Shown one piece after another: positions 1 through 13,107 of a stretch of DNA of 64,000 bases. The DNA comes from Epiperipatus broadwayi. Lineage: Eukaryota > Onychophora > Udeonychophora > Euonychophora > Peripatidae. Numbering within the stretch: the stretch's first letter is position 1; the number at the start of each line of letters is the position of its first letter. The DNA lies in the NCBI GenBank assembly GCA_028023455.1, contig JAQFVV010006245.1, forward strand, positions 7,085,331 through 7,149,330. The letters run 5' to 3'. The notes under the pieces were generated by a model, which was not told where the DNA came from, ran no database searches, and saw nothing but the letters and a program-made list of their open reading frames with translations. A program made the translations under genes and the position numbers.

Positions 1-1713
1 ACAGTAGCTGATGGTGAGCGACCAATTGTCTACACTTCCAGAACATTAACAAAAGCTGAGCAAAATTATAGTCAACTAGATAAAGAGGCTCTGGCTATCA
101 TATTTGTGATAATAAAGTTTCATCAATATTTGTATGGTCAACAGTTTAAAATCTTTACTGATCATAAACTGCTGTTGGGATTATTAGCAAAAAATAAAAC
201 TGCCCCTGATCATCTAAGCCCTAGAATGTTACATTGGGTTAATCCGTTATCAGGCTATGATTTTGATCTAAATTTCAAAAAAGGAAAGATCATTAAACAC
301 GCAGATGCACTGTCAAGAATGCCCATTAAAGCTGAACTACAAAAAGATAACCAAACTATTAACTACATCGATAATTGGAACAACGAATTAATAAATAGTG
401 AAAAGGTAGCTAGTTGGACTAAGGCAAACCATGGATATAAATACTTAAGTAATTGGATCAGCAAAGGCTGGCCAAAAAGTTGGCCCAAGACACTACATAA
501 AACCTTATGGGACGTAAGACAAAGACTGTCCATAAACAAGGTATGTATATTAATGGATGATAGAGTGTTGATACCGAGCTGTGGGCAGAATAAGATTCTT
601 CACTTAATTCATCAAGGTCATCCTGGGATAGTGTGGGCCAAAGCTCTGGCTCATAGTTACATATGGTGGCCCGCCATTAATATTGACATAGAGAAATATG
701 TGAAATCATGTGAAAGTTGCCAAATAAATGCAAATATGCATGAGAAAAAAAATGCTGCTTGGCCAGCAGCTGAAAAAGTGTGGAGCCGTATTCATGTTGA
801 CTATGCTGGACCGTTTCATGGCTTCATATTTTTGGTAGTGATCGATGCTTATTCAAAGTGGATGGAATATAGAGTAGTGAAAAATACCAGTACCGAAGAA
901 ACAATCGCAAAACTGAAGGAGATTTTTGCTTTTCATGGGATTCCTGAAACAATCGTGTCTGACAATGGTACCAGTTTCACCCACTAAATTTGAAGAATTT
1001 CTCACAGAATGGGGAATTAAACACTTAGCCACGCCCCCATATCACCCGGAGTCCAATGGTTTTGCAGAAAAGGCAGTACAAACTTTGAAGCAAACGTTAC
1101 AGAAGGAAGGCACTGCAAATATACAAAACACCTTACATTCTGCCTTATTATATCAACATAGTACTCCATGTGCTACAGGCAAATCTCCTGCAGAATTAAT
1201 TTTCGGATGGAAACTCCACACAAAACTATCGTTACTCTACCCAGAACAAAACTTTACACATTACAAAAGCAACACTGGAGATACTACTTACTCCAAAGGA
1301 GAAAAAGTCTGGGTTAGAGATGTTATCAGGAAATACTGGGTGAAGGCCTTCATAAAAGAAATTCTGTCAACACAAATAATACTTGTAGAGACAGAAACTG
1401 GAAAAACAATGCGCAAGCATATAAATCATGTGAGACGTCGAGAAGAATTAATGCAAACCGGAAGTACTGCAGCACCACGCATTCCCAAAAGTGAAAAAAA
1501 TCCAACAATCAAGAAACTGAAGGAGCCAACAAAACACCAGTAGAAGAGAAATACAACAATCAAGAGACCAACAAAACACAAGTAGAAGAGAAGTACGATG
1601 ATCAAGAGACCAAGAAAATGCCAATAGAAGAGAAAACATCTCCGCGAAGATCTTTAAGAATAAGAAAAGAACACGCTTACTTAAAAGACTATGTAAGACT
1701 TCAGAAACAATAA
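1..1713 (+). pseudogene. Ty3/gypsy-like pol: RNase H and integrase, 5' end outside window
   Basis: This is the 3' half of an LTR-retrotransposon polyprotein, open from base 1 and therefore cut by the window edge. The RNase H region shows YTSRTLTKAEQNYSQLDKEA followed by FTDHKLLLGLL. The integrase follows, with an H-H-C-C zinc site (HLIHQGHPG ... CESCQ, about 600-730) and a catalytic core whose three acidic residues are all visible: HVDYAGP (about 795), SDNGTSF (about 960) and HPESNGFAEKA (about 1045). A C-terminal stretch around EKVWVRDVI and ETGKTMRKHINHVRRRE resembles the GPY/F-type module. There are two frame breaks: an extra C in the CCC run near 978-981, which creates a stop at 987, and an indel near the A-run at 1492-1499. 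The tail (about 1500-1640) is a degenerate repeat of a 42-base, 14-codon unit rich in QET..PVEEK. Its reading ends at TAA 1711-1713. Family assignment is secure; the clade within Ty3/gypsy is not. Confidence 0.88.
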
Positions 1714-1731
1714 TTTCTGAAGTGGTGGAGG

Positions 1732-2320
1732 TGCTATATACGGTGTAATAATTAATAAGTTTTGTTAAAATAAGTTATACGTATATAATAATTAATGTTT
1801 TATTAAAATAAGTTTTATTAATTGAAATAGACAGGAATTTTGTAATTAAATTTGGTATGCTATTAAAGATAAGCGCTCCAGATTAGAAACTAATTAAGCA
1901 GCTAGATTAAAAGTGCTGATTACTAAAAGTAGACAATAGCTAAGAATTAATTGGTTTCTAAAACATCCCTTAACAAGAAAAAAGAAGGAACAAAAAATAA
2001 CTAAGCAGCACTTGTAGCGGGGAACTCATTGAATGCACATGAAAGTCAAGAGTTTTAACTTAGCAATGGAACAAACCCAGTGAACTCCACCACTGAAGGT
2101 TAAAAGGTGGACCTAGGAACTTTGCAGGCCACACTGGTCTAAATTATGTTTTTCTTATGCCTTCATGTCCAGTGTTCGTAAGTTAAACTTAATTGTCTTA
2201 TAACTATATATGTAATATTATTTATCCGACTGATAATTTTATTAAATTATTTGTCTAATCATTTGGTTTCTTCTGTCTATTTACCTGATTGTTAAGCTGA
2301 GTGAGTGGCTGTACACAGCA
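1732..2320 (+). repeat. putative 3' LTR of the Ty3/gypsy-like element
   Basis: A purine-rich tract (GAAGTGGTGGAGG, 1719-1731) follows the pol stop directly, as a polypurine tract should. The next bases begin TGCTATATAC, and at 2311-2320 the sequence reads GTACACAGCA, giving TGCT...AGCA termini about 589 bp apart. LTRs characteristically start TG and end CA with short inverted termini. There is no 5' LTR in the window to compare with, so the 3' boundary is a guess from the termini alone. Confidence 0.42.
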
Positions 2321-5300
2321 ATTAGACAGACTTTATTTCTTATTTAATCCAAGTCTAATCAATCTGAAAGATGCCCTAAGGCATATTCCATCTCTGATGT
2401 GTATTTCCTTTTTTAAATATCATCAGCATTATTTTTTTGAGACTGTTTGTTCTATTTTTGTTGACTTCAACTCTGGGTTTAATTGGGATAGCTTTACTTT
2501 TGGGTATTTTTTTCTTGTGATTTACACATGGCAGACCTTGATTAAGTGATCTACTTTATTTCAGACTTTGCATTTTACATTTAGGAAGTTGCACTTTCAT
2601 GCCATGTGTCAAAGTTTCTCATAGTGGTATCGATTTAATCTTCTCTTTTCTAGCTATTTGGATCATCTTGCTTTAGTTGATTGATTGGGATCATCAATGC
2701 TTGATAGCTGAAACTTTTTCTTGACTAAGAATTAGTTCATTGGCAGTTCTTATTTCTATGACTTCTATGTACAGCAGATCTAATATATGCAGTAACTGTT
2801 ATCAAAGTTTGTCAGCATTCATACCCCACAGAAATAGTTCAAACAACATTTCTTCACACAAATATTTGCCAAATTTATTAAAATCATGTCATAATCTCTA
2901 ACCTACTCTACCCTCACTTGGCATCTATTTTATAAATGAAGGTGTGCTATGTAGTTAGAGAATTCTGAATTAAAATAATCATTTAAACATTTTCCTAATT
3001 TGCATGAGATAAATTTTCTAGATCACCTGGGTTGCAGAATCAACTTGTAATTTCAATTAACCTAAAACTGATAAAAGGGGGAAATGTGACAACTTTTGCA
3101 ACATCAACTTTAGTAATATTAATTATAAAGTACTTGTCTTTTTTTTTTGTATAGATATACCACTTATAATGCAAAATTCTTCTATTTGCAGCTGTGTTGT
3201 TACTATTTTGTTTATCAACTACAGCTGAATATCCGTAAACTGTTTTTTAGATTTTTTTAAATGTCAGTTTTGAGTGATTAATTAACACATTCTGCACTTA
3301 GGACTCTGTAATCCCACAAATTTTAGGGATGCTTTAATTTCTATGCTAATTTTCAACTTGTCAACTGCAACAATGATATGCTATTTCCACTCCTCAAACA
3401 ATAGCAATTGTAACTCAAAAAAGAAATCTAAATAGTTAACATAAATTTTAAAAAAAGTTGATGGAGCAATGAAATGTTTAGATTAAATATTTAATAGAGA
3501 TGTTAAATGCTAAATTCCAATAATAATAATATATCTATACAAAAAATCAGATACAATGCAAATAATATTAAGTCATATTCAGGATATTGGTAGGTTGCAC
3601 ACTTCCAAAAATTACAATCAAAGGCATGAAAGCCTTTAAATATCCCTAGATATTACTTATGAACTTTAGTTAGGATTCCACTAAGTATAGAGACCTGCAT
3701 AAATTTTCAATTGTCTGAGTGGTATTTCTGACCTGTCATGTTAATTTATTCTGTCACGGATCATGACTGGATTCTTCCTTTTATATTTTACTGAAATTTT
3801 CTAGAATTTTTTAGAAATGTTTTTCATTTCCTATTTTATGAATAAGTAATTAGTCCTATCATTAGGACAAATGATTTTTTTTATATTTGATTTAATGTAA
3901 TAACTTAATTGCACAATCCTTTTATTTTTGAGTTCTCTGTTTTAATTATAATCCATTAAATATTTCTTTCATTTAGTCCTTCATTGAGTATAGATTTTGT
4001 TTGTCATTTCAGTTAAATAATTTTATGTTATTCTAGTTGTATAGCTTTATATTATATTACATGTGTGTGTATATCTTGCATACATTAATAGCTTTATATT
4101 ACTTTATATTATTACAGTTATGTTAGTGTACACATCTAACACAACCTGACTTTATTTTTATATTATCATAAATATGTGAGTATAAAATTCTAACCTATAT
4201 AAGGCCATAACACTTATTGGTTATTTTTTTCATATTATTAGTTCAGTTTTTCATAGGCCATTTAATCTTAGTTTTGATTTAATTTTGATGATTGTACAAT
4301 ATTTTCTTGTTTTCACAGGTGTTGTGTTTTTTTAACATAGGCTATTTTTGCTTTTTAGAGGTTGCATTTGTTAGGAAAATTTTTCTATCTTTATTTTTTA
4401 GTTCTTCTGGTTCATATAAGTAGAAATTGATAGATGTAATTTATTACAAAATAGATATTTTCAATTCTTTTAACATTTAAAGCTAACCAGCAGTGTAATT
4501 ATCTGCCAAATGACTGGTATTTGAAATGTTTTCCAGTATTAAAATTTATTATTATCTAATTTAACACGGTTAAAACATATGGGTTGTCATTATTTTACAA
4601 TTACTGTTACCAAAATTTCATTTAGAATGATTTTTTACAATGCCGAATTTACTATTTTTAATTTCTTTAACTGCATTGTTATTTCCAAGTATTAGATGGT
4701 GTCAGATAGATTATATTTGGGGTAAATTCTTTATTTTTTCATTTTTTTATTTTAAAAATAACATCTAAGCTATTGATTTTTAAACTATTTTATAACATAA
4801 CTACAGAATATGCAAAATTGATTAATTAATAGATTTAACTCTTTCATTACATAGTAAACTTTCTTGGAAAGACTTCATAACATTTTCTATCATTTTCTTT
4901 TGAATTTTTAAATCTTATTTTTTGAAGAATACACATACTAAAAGACATGAGATCTGAAAAATGTAACAATTTCAATTTTGTTAGATATAAAAATAAACCA
5001 GATTTCATTACTATGTATAGATATTTTGTTTATCTAGACCTTGATTTTGATTTTCTCAAAAACTATAGTTTTAACAATGCTTTTGATAATGGATTTTTTT
5101 TAGTATTGAGAGCCTGGATTGATTTGAAAATATTTTCTTGTAAATAGATGTGTCTTTTTTTTTGTTCTGCTTTAGTAGAATTTTTTTATTATTATTTTGT
5201 TTCAGTTCTTGCTTTCTGAAATTTAAATTCTAGTTTGGAGCATATTAACAGACATCTTTATTTATATTTGAAATATTTTTTATTCATTGATTTTTAGTTT

Positions 5301-7534
5301 ATTTTGTTTCTTCTCTTTCTTTTTTTTTTTAATTAAAGAGCATATTTTTATACTTCATAGACAAAAATTATTTCACCATATATTATAAACTGCTTTGACC
5401 GATCCTTTTGATTTCTCATTTTTTGCTTTTTAAATTTAATGTTTAGGCCTTTTCTTAATTAATTGATTCAGTTATGAATGAGTAACACAGTAATATTTAT
5501 CGTCACATTGTTATTTACTATTAAATAAAAATCTTTTAATCTTTTTACTCATTTATTTTATTACCTTGTCCTCTTAATTTGGTATTCATTATTACTTATA
5601 ATTTGAAACCTTCTAAGAACTGTGGTATCCATACTAGTTAAATCAACTATTTTTTTGTTTCACATCCACCACCACCCCACACACACGCATATATATATAT
5701 ATATATATATAACGTGCACATTATTTAAAGAGATGCATCCAAATTACTATAAAGGAAACTTTAAAGAATAAATATAAGTAATTGCAATAATATTAATTAA
5801 TAATTAGCTATAAGACTAAATGCATTTTTATAATTAATAAATAAAGATAAAAACATAATTTAATTTTTATACATTTATATTTTGATAGTAAATAAATAAA
5901 TAATTGCATTCAAAAATAAATTATATGATTTTTATTCTCATAAAGAGTTCAAAATTTCAACGCATTTGTTGTGCAAAAATCAATGAGACTTTTCAAATTC
6001 AAAAAACCAATATATTATTTCCAATAACTTTTAGCCATACTTTATGATTTCTGTCGACACATACATTAAAGTCTGTCATCCCCCAAAGTTACATATTGAT
6101 ATTGATGCAATAATGCTATCTAACAAAAAATAAAAGTTTTCTTTCTTTGAACTTTTGAACCTAATGCTGTATCTTATGAACTACTATAAAATAAATACAG
6201 ACTAGAACTTATGACTTATGCCACACCACATGGTTTCCTTTCACTCAATGAACTGCTATTTCAAAAAACTTGCAGATATTTGCCTATTCATTTTCTTTTT
6301 TTTTTTTGAAAGATGAATTTCAGTAATACCAGCTCTCTAAATCTTAAGTATTGGTAATCACTGCCTATTTTCTGACCTTATCAGTATATATATATATTCT
6401 AACCCAGTATTAATTATATATTAAAAATTTATTTTATTTCTAACTCTTTATTTTTATTAGTTTATTTAGTTTTATTTTATTTATTTGTTTGTACCCAGGA
6501 CACTACTTTACACAGGTTGTTAAGGCAACCAAAATAAAGCAACATATCCATTAATTTTCCAAGATGATCTAAAATACCTTTCATATAATACAATTGTACA
6601 TTCAATTCTCTTAAGCCATGCCACGATTGTAATAATAACAATAATTGATCACTTATTAATTTAAAGAATAATTATAATAATATTAATCTCAGGGTTCTTT
6701 GGTTCATGTAAGGAAATGCTCGGCAGTATTGTGTTGTCGCATATGACTGTCATTCTGGTCGGCTATAGGAAACATTTATTTTACTTAAATTCAATGTGTC
6801 TTCATCTCTCATATCAACTGCTATATTATTTAAAGAGATGATAATTCTATTCAATAATGACGTATAATTTTGAATAACACAGCCCTTTTTTTTTTTTTAG
6901 AATCTCAGTCAGAATAATAAAAAGACAAGGGTGCTTTTTGTGTCCTTCCATCATCCATGACAACAATAATAATATAACTAAGATTTATTACTTAGACAAT
7001 TTAACTAAATGGGAATGGAATAATGTGCAACCAAAGTTAATGGTTTGGGAATAAATTCATTTTTTTTATTTTTTTATACAAAGGTGAATGTTTAGTCTTA
7101 AGTTTTCAACTCCATAAATAATTATCATTAAACTAAAATATAATGACATATTCCGATTTGCTTAACTTTATTTATCTGGTATATTAAGTTTTTAAGAATT
7201 TGGAATGATTTCGGACTCAAGAAAAGGTTTTGCAAATATTGTGCAAACACTTATATTTAGCATATAAAAACAAAAAAAATGAATCTACAACAAATTTTAA
7301 CAAGACTATAATTTATTATTATCACAAAAAAAAAAATATGAACATTTATTCAATAATCCCATAGTAATACAAAAATATAAAATATAACTGACATTAATCT
7401 GTATACTGTTTTGGTTATGGACTAGAGGTTACTACTTCTCCTGTATGCAATTATATGGATTGATTAACTAAAAGTACATTTCATTACCAATACATTGTTT
7501 ATTACATTTTGGTAACCTTGTAGAAGCTTTTATT
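2321..7534. other. A+T-rich non-coding stretch
   Basis: No convincing coding sequence. Open frames here are short and low-complexity. It contains a short (CA)/(TA) microsatellite at about 5680-5711, and a dispersed A+T-rich repeat at about 5720-5950 that shares a segment (TTTTGATAGTAAATAAATAA) with about 11915-11935. The string CTGACCTTATCAGTATATAT near 6373 recurs near 10838, so these are pieces of one repeat family. I see nothing else I can name. Confidence 0.6.
5689..5711. repeat. (AT)n microsatellite
   Basis: A run of alternating A and T preceded by a CACACACACGC stretch. It is one of several (TA)n tracts in the window and marks the left edge of a dispersed A+T-rich repeat. Confidence 0.85.
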
Positions 7535-8460
7535 CAAAATTATTGACTAACTATTTTTTTTTTTAAATGATTAATCCCATCATATGCAATACGCAAAATA
7601 TTAAATTTATTTCTAATACATTTACTTTATTTATGGTCTTTAATGGGATAACCTATTCTAATTATAGGCCAGTTATCAGAAGTTACACTTACCATCTTAC
7701 ATTTAACTTAATGCTAACTTAAGTTATGATACAAATTTTATTCATACGTATAATTTTAAATATGAGTATTATTTAATTACTAACCAGAATTAAATATTGC
7801 ATTTTGAATATTCCTTCAGTAAATAAGCGTTTTAAATTACGCAATTTTAATTACTTTCTCCATTGATTTACTTGTCAAATACTAGCAATATTTAGCAGCA
7901 CAATACAGATATTGACCCTAGTTACTAATGCACTATTTATACTAAAGTGGATCTTGAGGAACTAACACCTCCAATATAACCTTTATCTTGCCCGAACTTT
8001 CAAAATTAAGCACAATAATCAACACCTTCCATGGTGGAGCTATCTTTATTTTCACATGAGGAATATGGAATAACCACGAAGGTCTGTAAAGTAATCTACT
8101 ACATTAAAATATTTTGGTGGTTTCTTGCCTCTTACTTGGGCATACAACGAACACACACCAAATACAATCCTCTCCTGGGATTTAAACGAATGAAGCATAC
8201 TAAATGCTAGATAAATTCTTGATCGTCCTATCTATGAGAATCGATCACTTGGGCTATAAACATACCCGAACATTATATTTAAAATCTTCCTCTCATGGAA
8301 AACAAAGCTTTTGGGGGAGATCATTTTTCATCCCAACAAAATAAATACATTATAATTATTACCTATGCGAATATTAAGCATATACCAATGCTATATCTGG
8401 GCAGGATAAGTAAATACACTGATTATAATAAACTTATGTTATCGGGTATACTTTGATCAA
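7535..8460 (+). pseudogene. probable decayed nuclear copy of mitochondrial cytochrome b (NUMT), rearranged
   Basis: Several islands resemble mitochondrial cob, in order on the + strand. The first block (about 7535-7720) looks like the C-terminal third: ATTCAA...TATTTTTTTTTT (HIQPEWYFLF-like), ATTAATCCC (RSIP-like), and TTATAGGCCAGTTATCAG (PFIxIGQLAS-like). The second block (about 7795-8460) restarts near the N-terminus: CAATTTTAATT (NFGS-like), CAAATACTA...TTTAGCAGCAC...GATATTGACC (QILTGLFLAxHYxxDID-like), GGAGCTATCTTTATTTTCAC (GASxFFI-like), TACCCGAACATTATATTT (LTRFxxFHF-like), TTTTCATCCC (PFHPY-like) and CTATATCTGGGCAGGATAAG (YLGDPDN-like). Order is preserved within each block, but the blocks are swapped and every frame is broken. 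Identity is low, so this rests on colinearity judged by eye. Confidence 0.45.
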
Positions 8461-10770
8461 CATCTGAAATCAATGGACATCATAGAATAAAAGTATAATA
8501 ATTTTAATTTTAATAAAGGAACATTCAAAAATAGTTGGTAGCATACTATCTTAAACTAAATAAAGTGGATGTGTTATTTAAGAATAATTAGGAATAACTT
8601 CCTCAATTAATACAGTATAAATTCGTTTCAAAACTTTAACAAGAAATATTTTGTTATAGCATTTTTTTTTTTTTTTTTTAGTTCTGATAATTTTCAATAT
8701 TTATTTCACCCCTTAAATATCTAAATATTTTTCTTTTACGTATCTAACATACAAAATTTCTATCTACAATTGTATGTAATAATTAAAACATATTTTATAG
8801 ATTTTTTCTTTCGTGTTAAATATCAACTTAACCTATAATAATTATATTAAAACATACCTTTGTCATTACAAGGCTATGAAATATCACTTGACCATACAGA
8901 CTTTAACCTATGTGATATAACAAAAATACATATCATTTATAACTTAGTTTTACACAATCATTAATTAACAAGTGCATACTCTCTCATTAGAAAATGTTTT
9001 TCTATTGAGCAATTGGTCCAGGTGAAGAGCTTTATCCAGTCGTATTTCACGAAGCAAGTTTAAAAACAATAAACGCATGGTATTATTTTCTTTAAATAAA
9101 AGTTTTCTCTTATTTTGTGCATTTAATAAATTAGGTAAAGAAACATATAGCAGAATTGAAGATTAATTCTTACTTGAATTAAACTACTACAATTTTGGGA
9201 TCCAAGAAAAAAAATAGACTTCTAACATAGATGAATATTTGACTATAGATGATAAACATACACAATATTTTTTTTTTTATTGACGATATGTATACTTATT
9301 AGCTAGCTTACTTATGGACAAAAATGCGCAATTTTCCAAGAGATTATTATGATAATAACTGCAGTCAATTTACGTGCACAGGAAGTTTTAATAATTCCAA
9401 CTGATGTATAATATAATATATCATTTATTTTTATCATTAAGTCACTAAGATATTTGGTTTTGTTCATACTTTAGGAATTATAAATTTTTTTAACGGTAAC
9501 TTCTCCGTAAGAATGCCCCTATATAACTTTTCCTATATTTACTCTGAGAAAGTTTATATATATATATTTTTTTTAAAATATACAGGTGCATAATTTAATC
9601 TTATTTATCATTATTATTATTTCCAGACAATTCTTGGTGAATAAAACATATTTTAATGTATGTAACTACATTACTTGTAAAGGCAGACAATATTGAGAAA
9701 GAGCGCGAAAATGTTTCTAGTTGATTTTCCTTGGTTTCAACATATTTCTGTCAATTATTATTTTTTTTTTCTTTCTATACCAAGAAAATATCAATAAATG
9801 ACATAAAGTTAATAAATAATTAATACTTTCTTGGAAATCGCTTCTTTTCCTTAATTTAGATATAATATAATTTTTTGTGACTCTTTTAGTCACATCTGTC
9901 ATTTTTGAACTTTAGCATGAGACAATAAACTTTTAAGTATAAAAGGTCTTTAAATAGGTAGATGGCAAAGAAAATCAGGATATCTTATCAAAAAAATTTA
10001 GCCACACATTATATTATTAAAATTTTACTTTGATTACATTTATTTCTGCAAAATAAAATGAAAAAATTGAGTTACCAAATTTCAGCACTGTTCCTTCCTT
10101 GAAAACTAAAAGCAGACTATCTATTTTTTTTTTCAAAAAAAAAAAAGATCTTGATTATGAAATTGGTTGTTTCATTTTGTTGTTGTTTTTTTTTTTTTTA
10201 CTTTAGCGACCTCTTCCAGAAAAATAATCATTTGATTATAACATAAACAAAAGAAAGGAAAAACTTATTACAATCATATAGTTTTCAGTATTATCTACCT
10301 GGATTACAAAGTAATTTGACAATATAAAAAAATAATAATAAATACATTAAATTAACAATCAGTGATATATAATTCTTTAAACATTATATATATATATATT
10401 TTTTTCTTTTTTTTTCTTTCTTTTTTTTTTTTACAAAAAGAAATTACCAGAAGTTATTGTGCTTTATGATAAGACACTCATCCACTCTCCCCTCTACCCA
10501 TCCAAAATCAATTACTGTTTAGCTTTGATACCATATTAATTTGCTCTAATTATTAATATCTCAATAAAATTATTCATGTTCTCTCTTTAAAATGACATTG
10601 AGTTATTAAATCTATTAGTTATTCACCCAAAACATGCCAAAGTGAGTGAATAGCATACTTTATTAATCAATTATTACTATTGTTATTTTATCTTTTTATT
10701 TTTTTAAAGAATAGCATTGTTTTCCTGCAGAAATAATGCCAAGTAAACCAAGTGTCAATAACACTAGGTT

Positions 10771-10773
<3 letters not shown>
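8461..10773. other. A+T-rich non-coding stretch
   Basis: No gene is supported. It holds homopolymer T runs (for example 8664-8680, 10180-10199 and 10410-10432) and a short TA tract near 9558. Open frames here are composition artefacts. Confidence 0.6.

Positions 10774-10812
<39 letters not shown>
10774..10812. repeat. (AT)n microsatellite
   Basis: About 19 uninterrupted AT units, followed by a fragment of the dispersed repeat also seen near 6362-6398. Confidence 0.9.
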
Positions 10813-10813
<1 letters not shown>

Positions 10814-11053
10814 ATATATATCAAATGCCTATTTATCTGACCTTATCAGTATATATATATATGCGCATGCATTTGAAATATATTCTTAAAATTAATTTTT
10901 AGCAATTATTTGTTTTTCTTATTTACTTATGATAATTAATAAAATTAATTTTTATTTAATTTTAAAATAAGTAAAAAAATAGTTTCTATATTGAATAATA
11001 TGTAAATTAATATACTGTACAGGTTTACACACACCTGCACATATATAATGTAA

Positions 11054-11755
11054 TATATAAGGGATTCGAACTCAGACTTTCACACGACCCTCAGCTTTCC
11101 ATGCCATCTCATATTGCTGACCCACCTGATCATACACATATTGAAAAGATAAACAATCACCAATTTACATATTTCATGCTAATCCAGCAATCACCAGTTG
11201 GTCCAGATTACTATCTCCACACATATATGTAATCAGTGCTCAGCAACACATATATGCAATCAGTGCTCAGCTTTATATTAAGATAGCCAATCTTCATACT
11301 TTAATTTACGTATTAAAAAAAGACATAGTGCATTAAAGGTCTGCCCATCCCTCGCATATGTATATAAATGGATTATTCTCCAGTACAGGAGGGGTCAGGA
11401 TGACCAATTGGTTAACATGGGTAAGATGACAACTTTGTCACTAAAGTGGGCTTTGAACGTTCCATCATCAGATTTTCAATAAAATAGATGGCTGAAGACT
11501 TGTAGGTTGGAGTAGTTTGAAGTCTGTCCATTAAAGTATGAAGATTGGCTAACTTAATATAAAGCTGAGCACTGATTGTATATATGTATGGAGATAGTAA
11601 TCTGGACCAACTGATGATTGCTGGTATAGCATGAAATACGTATATTGGTGATTATTTATCTTTTCAACATATGTATGATCAGGTGGGTCAGCAACATGAG
11701 ATGACATGGAGAGCTGAGGGTCAGGTGAAAGTCTGAGTCAGAATCCCTTATATAT
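11054..11755. mobile_element. large inverted-repeat (foldback) element, tRNA-like ends, copy 1
   Basis: The left arm (about 11054-11305) begins ATAAGGGATTCGAACTCAG and runs through CAGTTGGTCCAGATTA and AGTGCTCAGCTTTATATTAA to CTTCATACTTTAA. The right arm (about 11531-11755) is the same sequence on the other strand, from TTAAAGTATGAAGATTGGC to GTCTGAGTCAGAATCCCTTA. About 225 bp separate them. The left arm has a local duplication of the segment ending ATCAGTGCTCAG. The terminal GAGTTCAAATCCC-type string (seen intact in other copies) resembles a tRNA B box, so the family may be an inverted dimer of a tRNA-derived SINE. It has no coding capacity. Other copies lie at 12759-13107, 27481-27738 and 57991-60860. 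Confidence 0.7.
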
Positions 11756-11759
11756 TGAA

Positions 11760-11990
11760 TAATAGAAAATTTAGAGAATTAATGTAGATAGTTATAATAA
11801 TATTAATTAATAAAGAATTTCTGTAATTAATAAAGTCAGACATATAAGTTAAACTTTCTTAGAATTCTTGTAATTAATAAAGTCAGACATATAACTTACT
11901 TTCATAAATTTTTATTTTGATAGTAAATAAATAAAAAATTAAATATATTCAACAATAAGCTAATGATTTTACAAAGACTTATTTATGATA
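11760..11990. repeat. dispersed A+T-rich repeat with local tandem duplication
   Basis: GTAATTAATAAAGTCAGACA occurs twice about 53 bp apart (near 11823 and 11870). The 3' part shares TTTTGATAGTAAATAAATAA with the stretch near 5880-5900. No coding content. Confidence 0.55.
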
Positions 11991-12398
11991 ATGTGTCCAA
12001 TGTCGAATTTTATATTTCACTGTTATAATGTGAGTTTAAATTAAAAAAACCTTTAAAATGCAATACTAGGAGTTCTGATTAATAGTCTAACCCAATTCAT
12101 ATTCTAAAATTTAAAGGATTATTTTTTATTAAAAAAATTGTCGATAATCCGAAGGATGTTTACTAATGCAAATGAAATGAATGATGGAGATGAATATTTA
12201 TAAATTTTTCTAAGGTTTAAATTTTATTTCACAGCTAATTTTATTTATTAATCTTGATTAATATGGTTTTATGTTTAAAAAGAAATTAGAAACCCTGAAT
12301 TATAATTTGTAAGCAATTATAATTTTTTTTTCACTTTTATTTTAATTTTAAATAATGATGAATAATTATAGATATTTGCAAATTATCACAGGGTCAGC

Positions 12399-12406
12399 CT
12401 TTACAT
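12399..12406. repeat. left target-site duplication of the hAT element
   Basis: CTTTACAT immediately precedes the element's left terminus and is repeated exactly at 16302-16309. Eight base pairs is the diagnostic duplication length of hAT transposons. Confidence 0.75.
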
Positions 12407-12758
12407 CACAGGTTTTCAAAGTGGTTGATATCGACCCCAGGGTTCGATTTCCACTTTCAGAGGGTCCATGTCAATGACAAAAAAATTGGGAGTCCACAAT
12501 ATGTAAATGGAGGTCCACCCACTGAAATCATTATTTCAGGCGTTTCGTAAACTTTTAAGTAGTTTTTTTAAATTTGAAATAATTTATTATAGGAATAGGT
12601 ATGATAAGTTTTGGATTTTGTTATTATAATTCTAGAAAATCGCAAAAATTACAATATAACTTTTAAAAATACAGATAATAGTTTTTACAATGTTTTTTAT
12701 TATTAATATATGAATTTTTTTTCTACAGTATAGGTTTTTTTTCATACTGCACTCCAAT

Positions 12759-13107
12759 ATGTAATATATAAGGGTTTTGAACTCAGATTTTCATACAACC
12801 TTCAACTATCCACACTATCTCATACTGCTGATACATTTTATCACACATGTGTTGAAAGATAAATAATCATCAATATATGTATTTTATGCTAAACCAGCAC
12901 TCATCAGTTGGTCCAGATTATCATCTCCACACATATATACAATCAATACTCAGCTTACATTAAGGTAACCAATCTTCATACTTTAATGAATAGGCTTCAA
13001 TCCAATCCACCTCACAACTCTTCATCTGACCATTTTATTGAAAATCTGATGATGGAGTGCTCAAATCCCACATCGGTGCTGAACTTTCTCATCCTACCCA
13101 ATGTTTT
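12759..13107. mobile_element. foldback/SINE-like element, copy 2, nested in the hAT element
   Basis: It begins ATGTAATATATAAGGG, as does copy 1, then GAACTCAGATTTTCATAC, CAGCACTCATCAGTTGGTCC, CAATACTCAGCTTACATTAA and CTTCATACTTTAATG. It continues into TTATTGAAAATCTGATGATG and CTCATCCTACCCAATG, which match the reverse strand of 11400-11490. Only one orientation is present here, so this copy shows the basic unit of about 350 bp. Confidence 0.7.
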
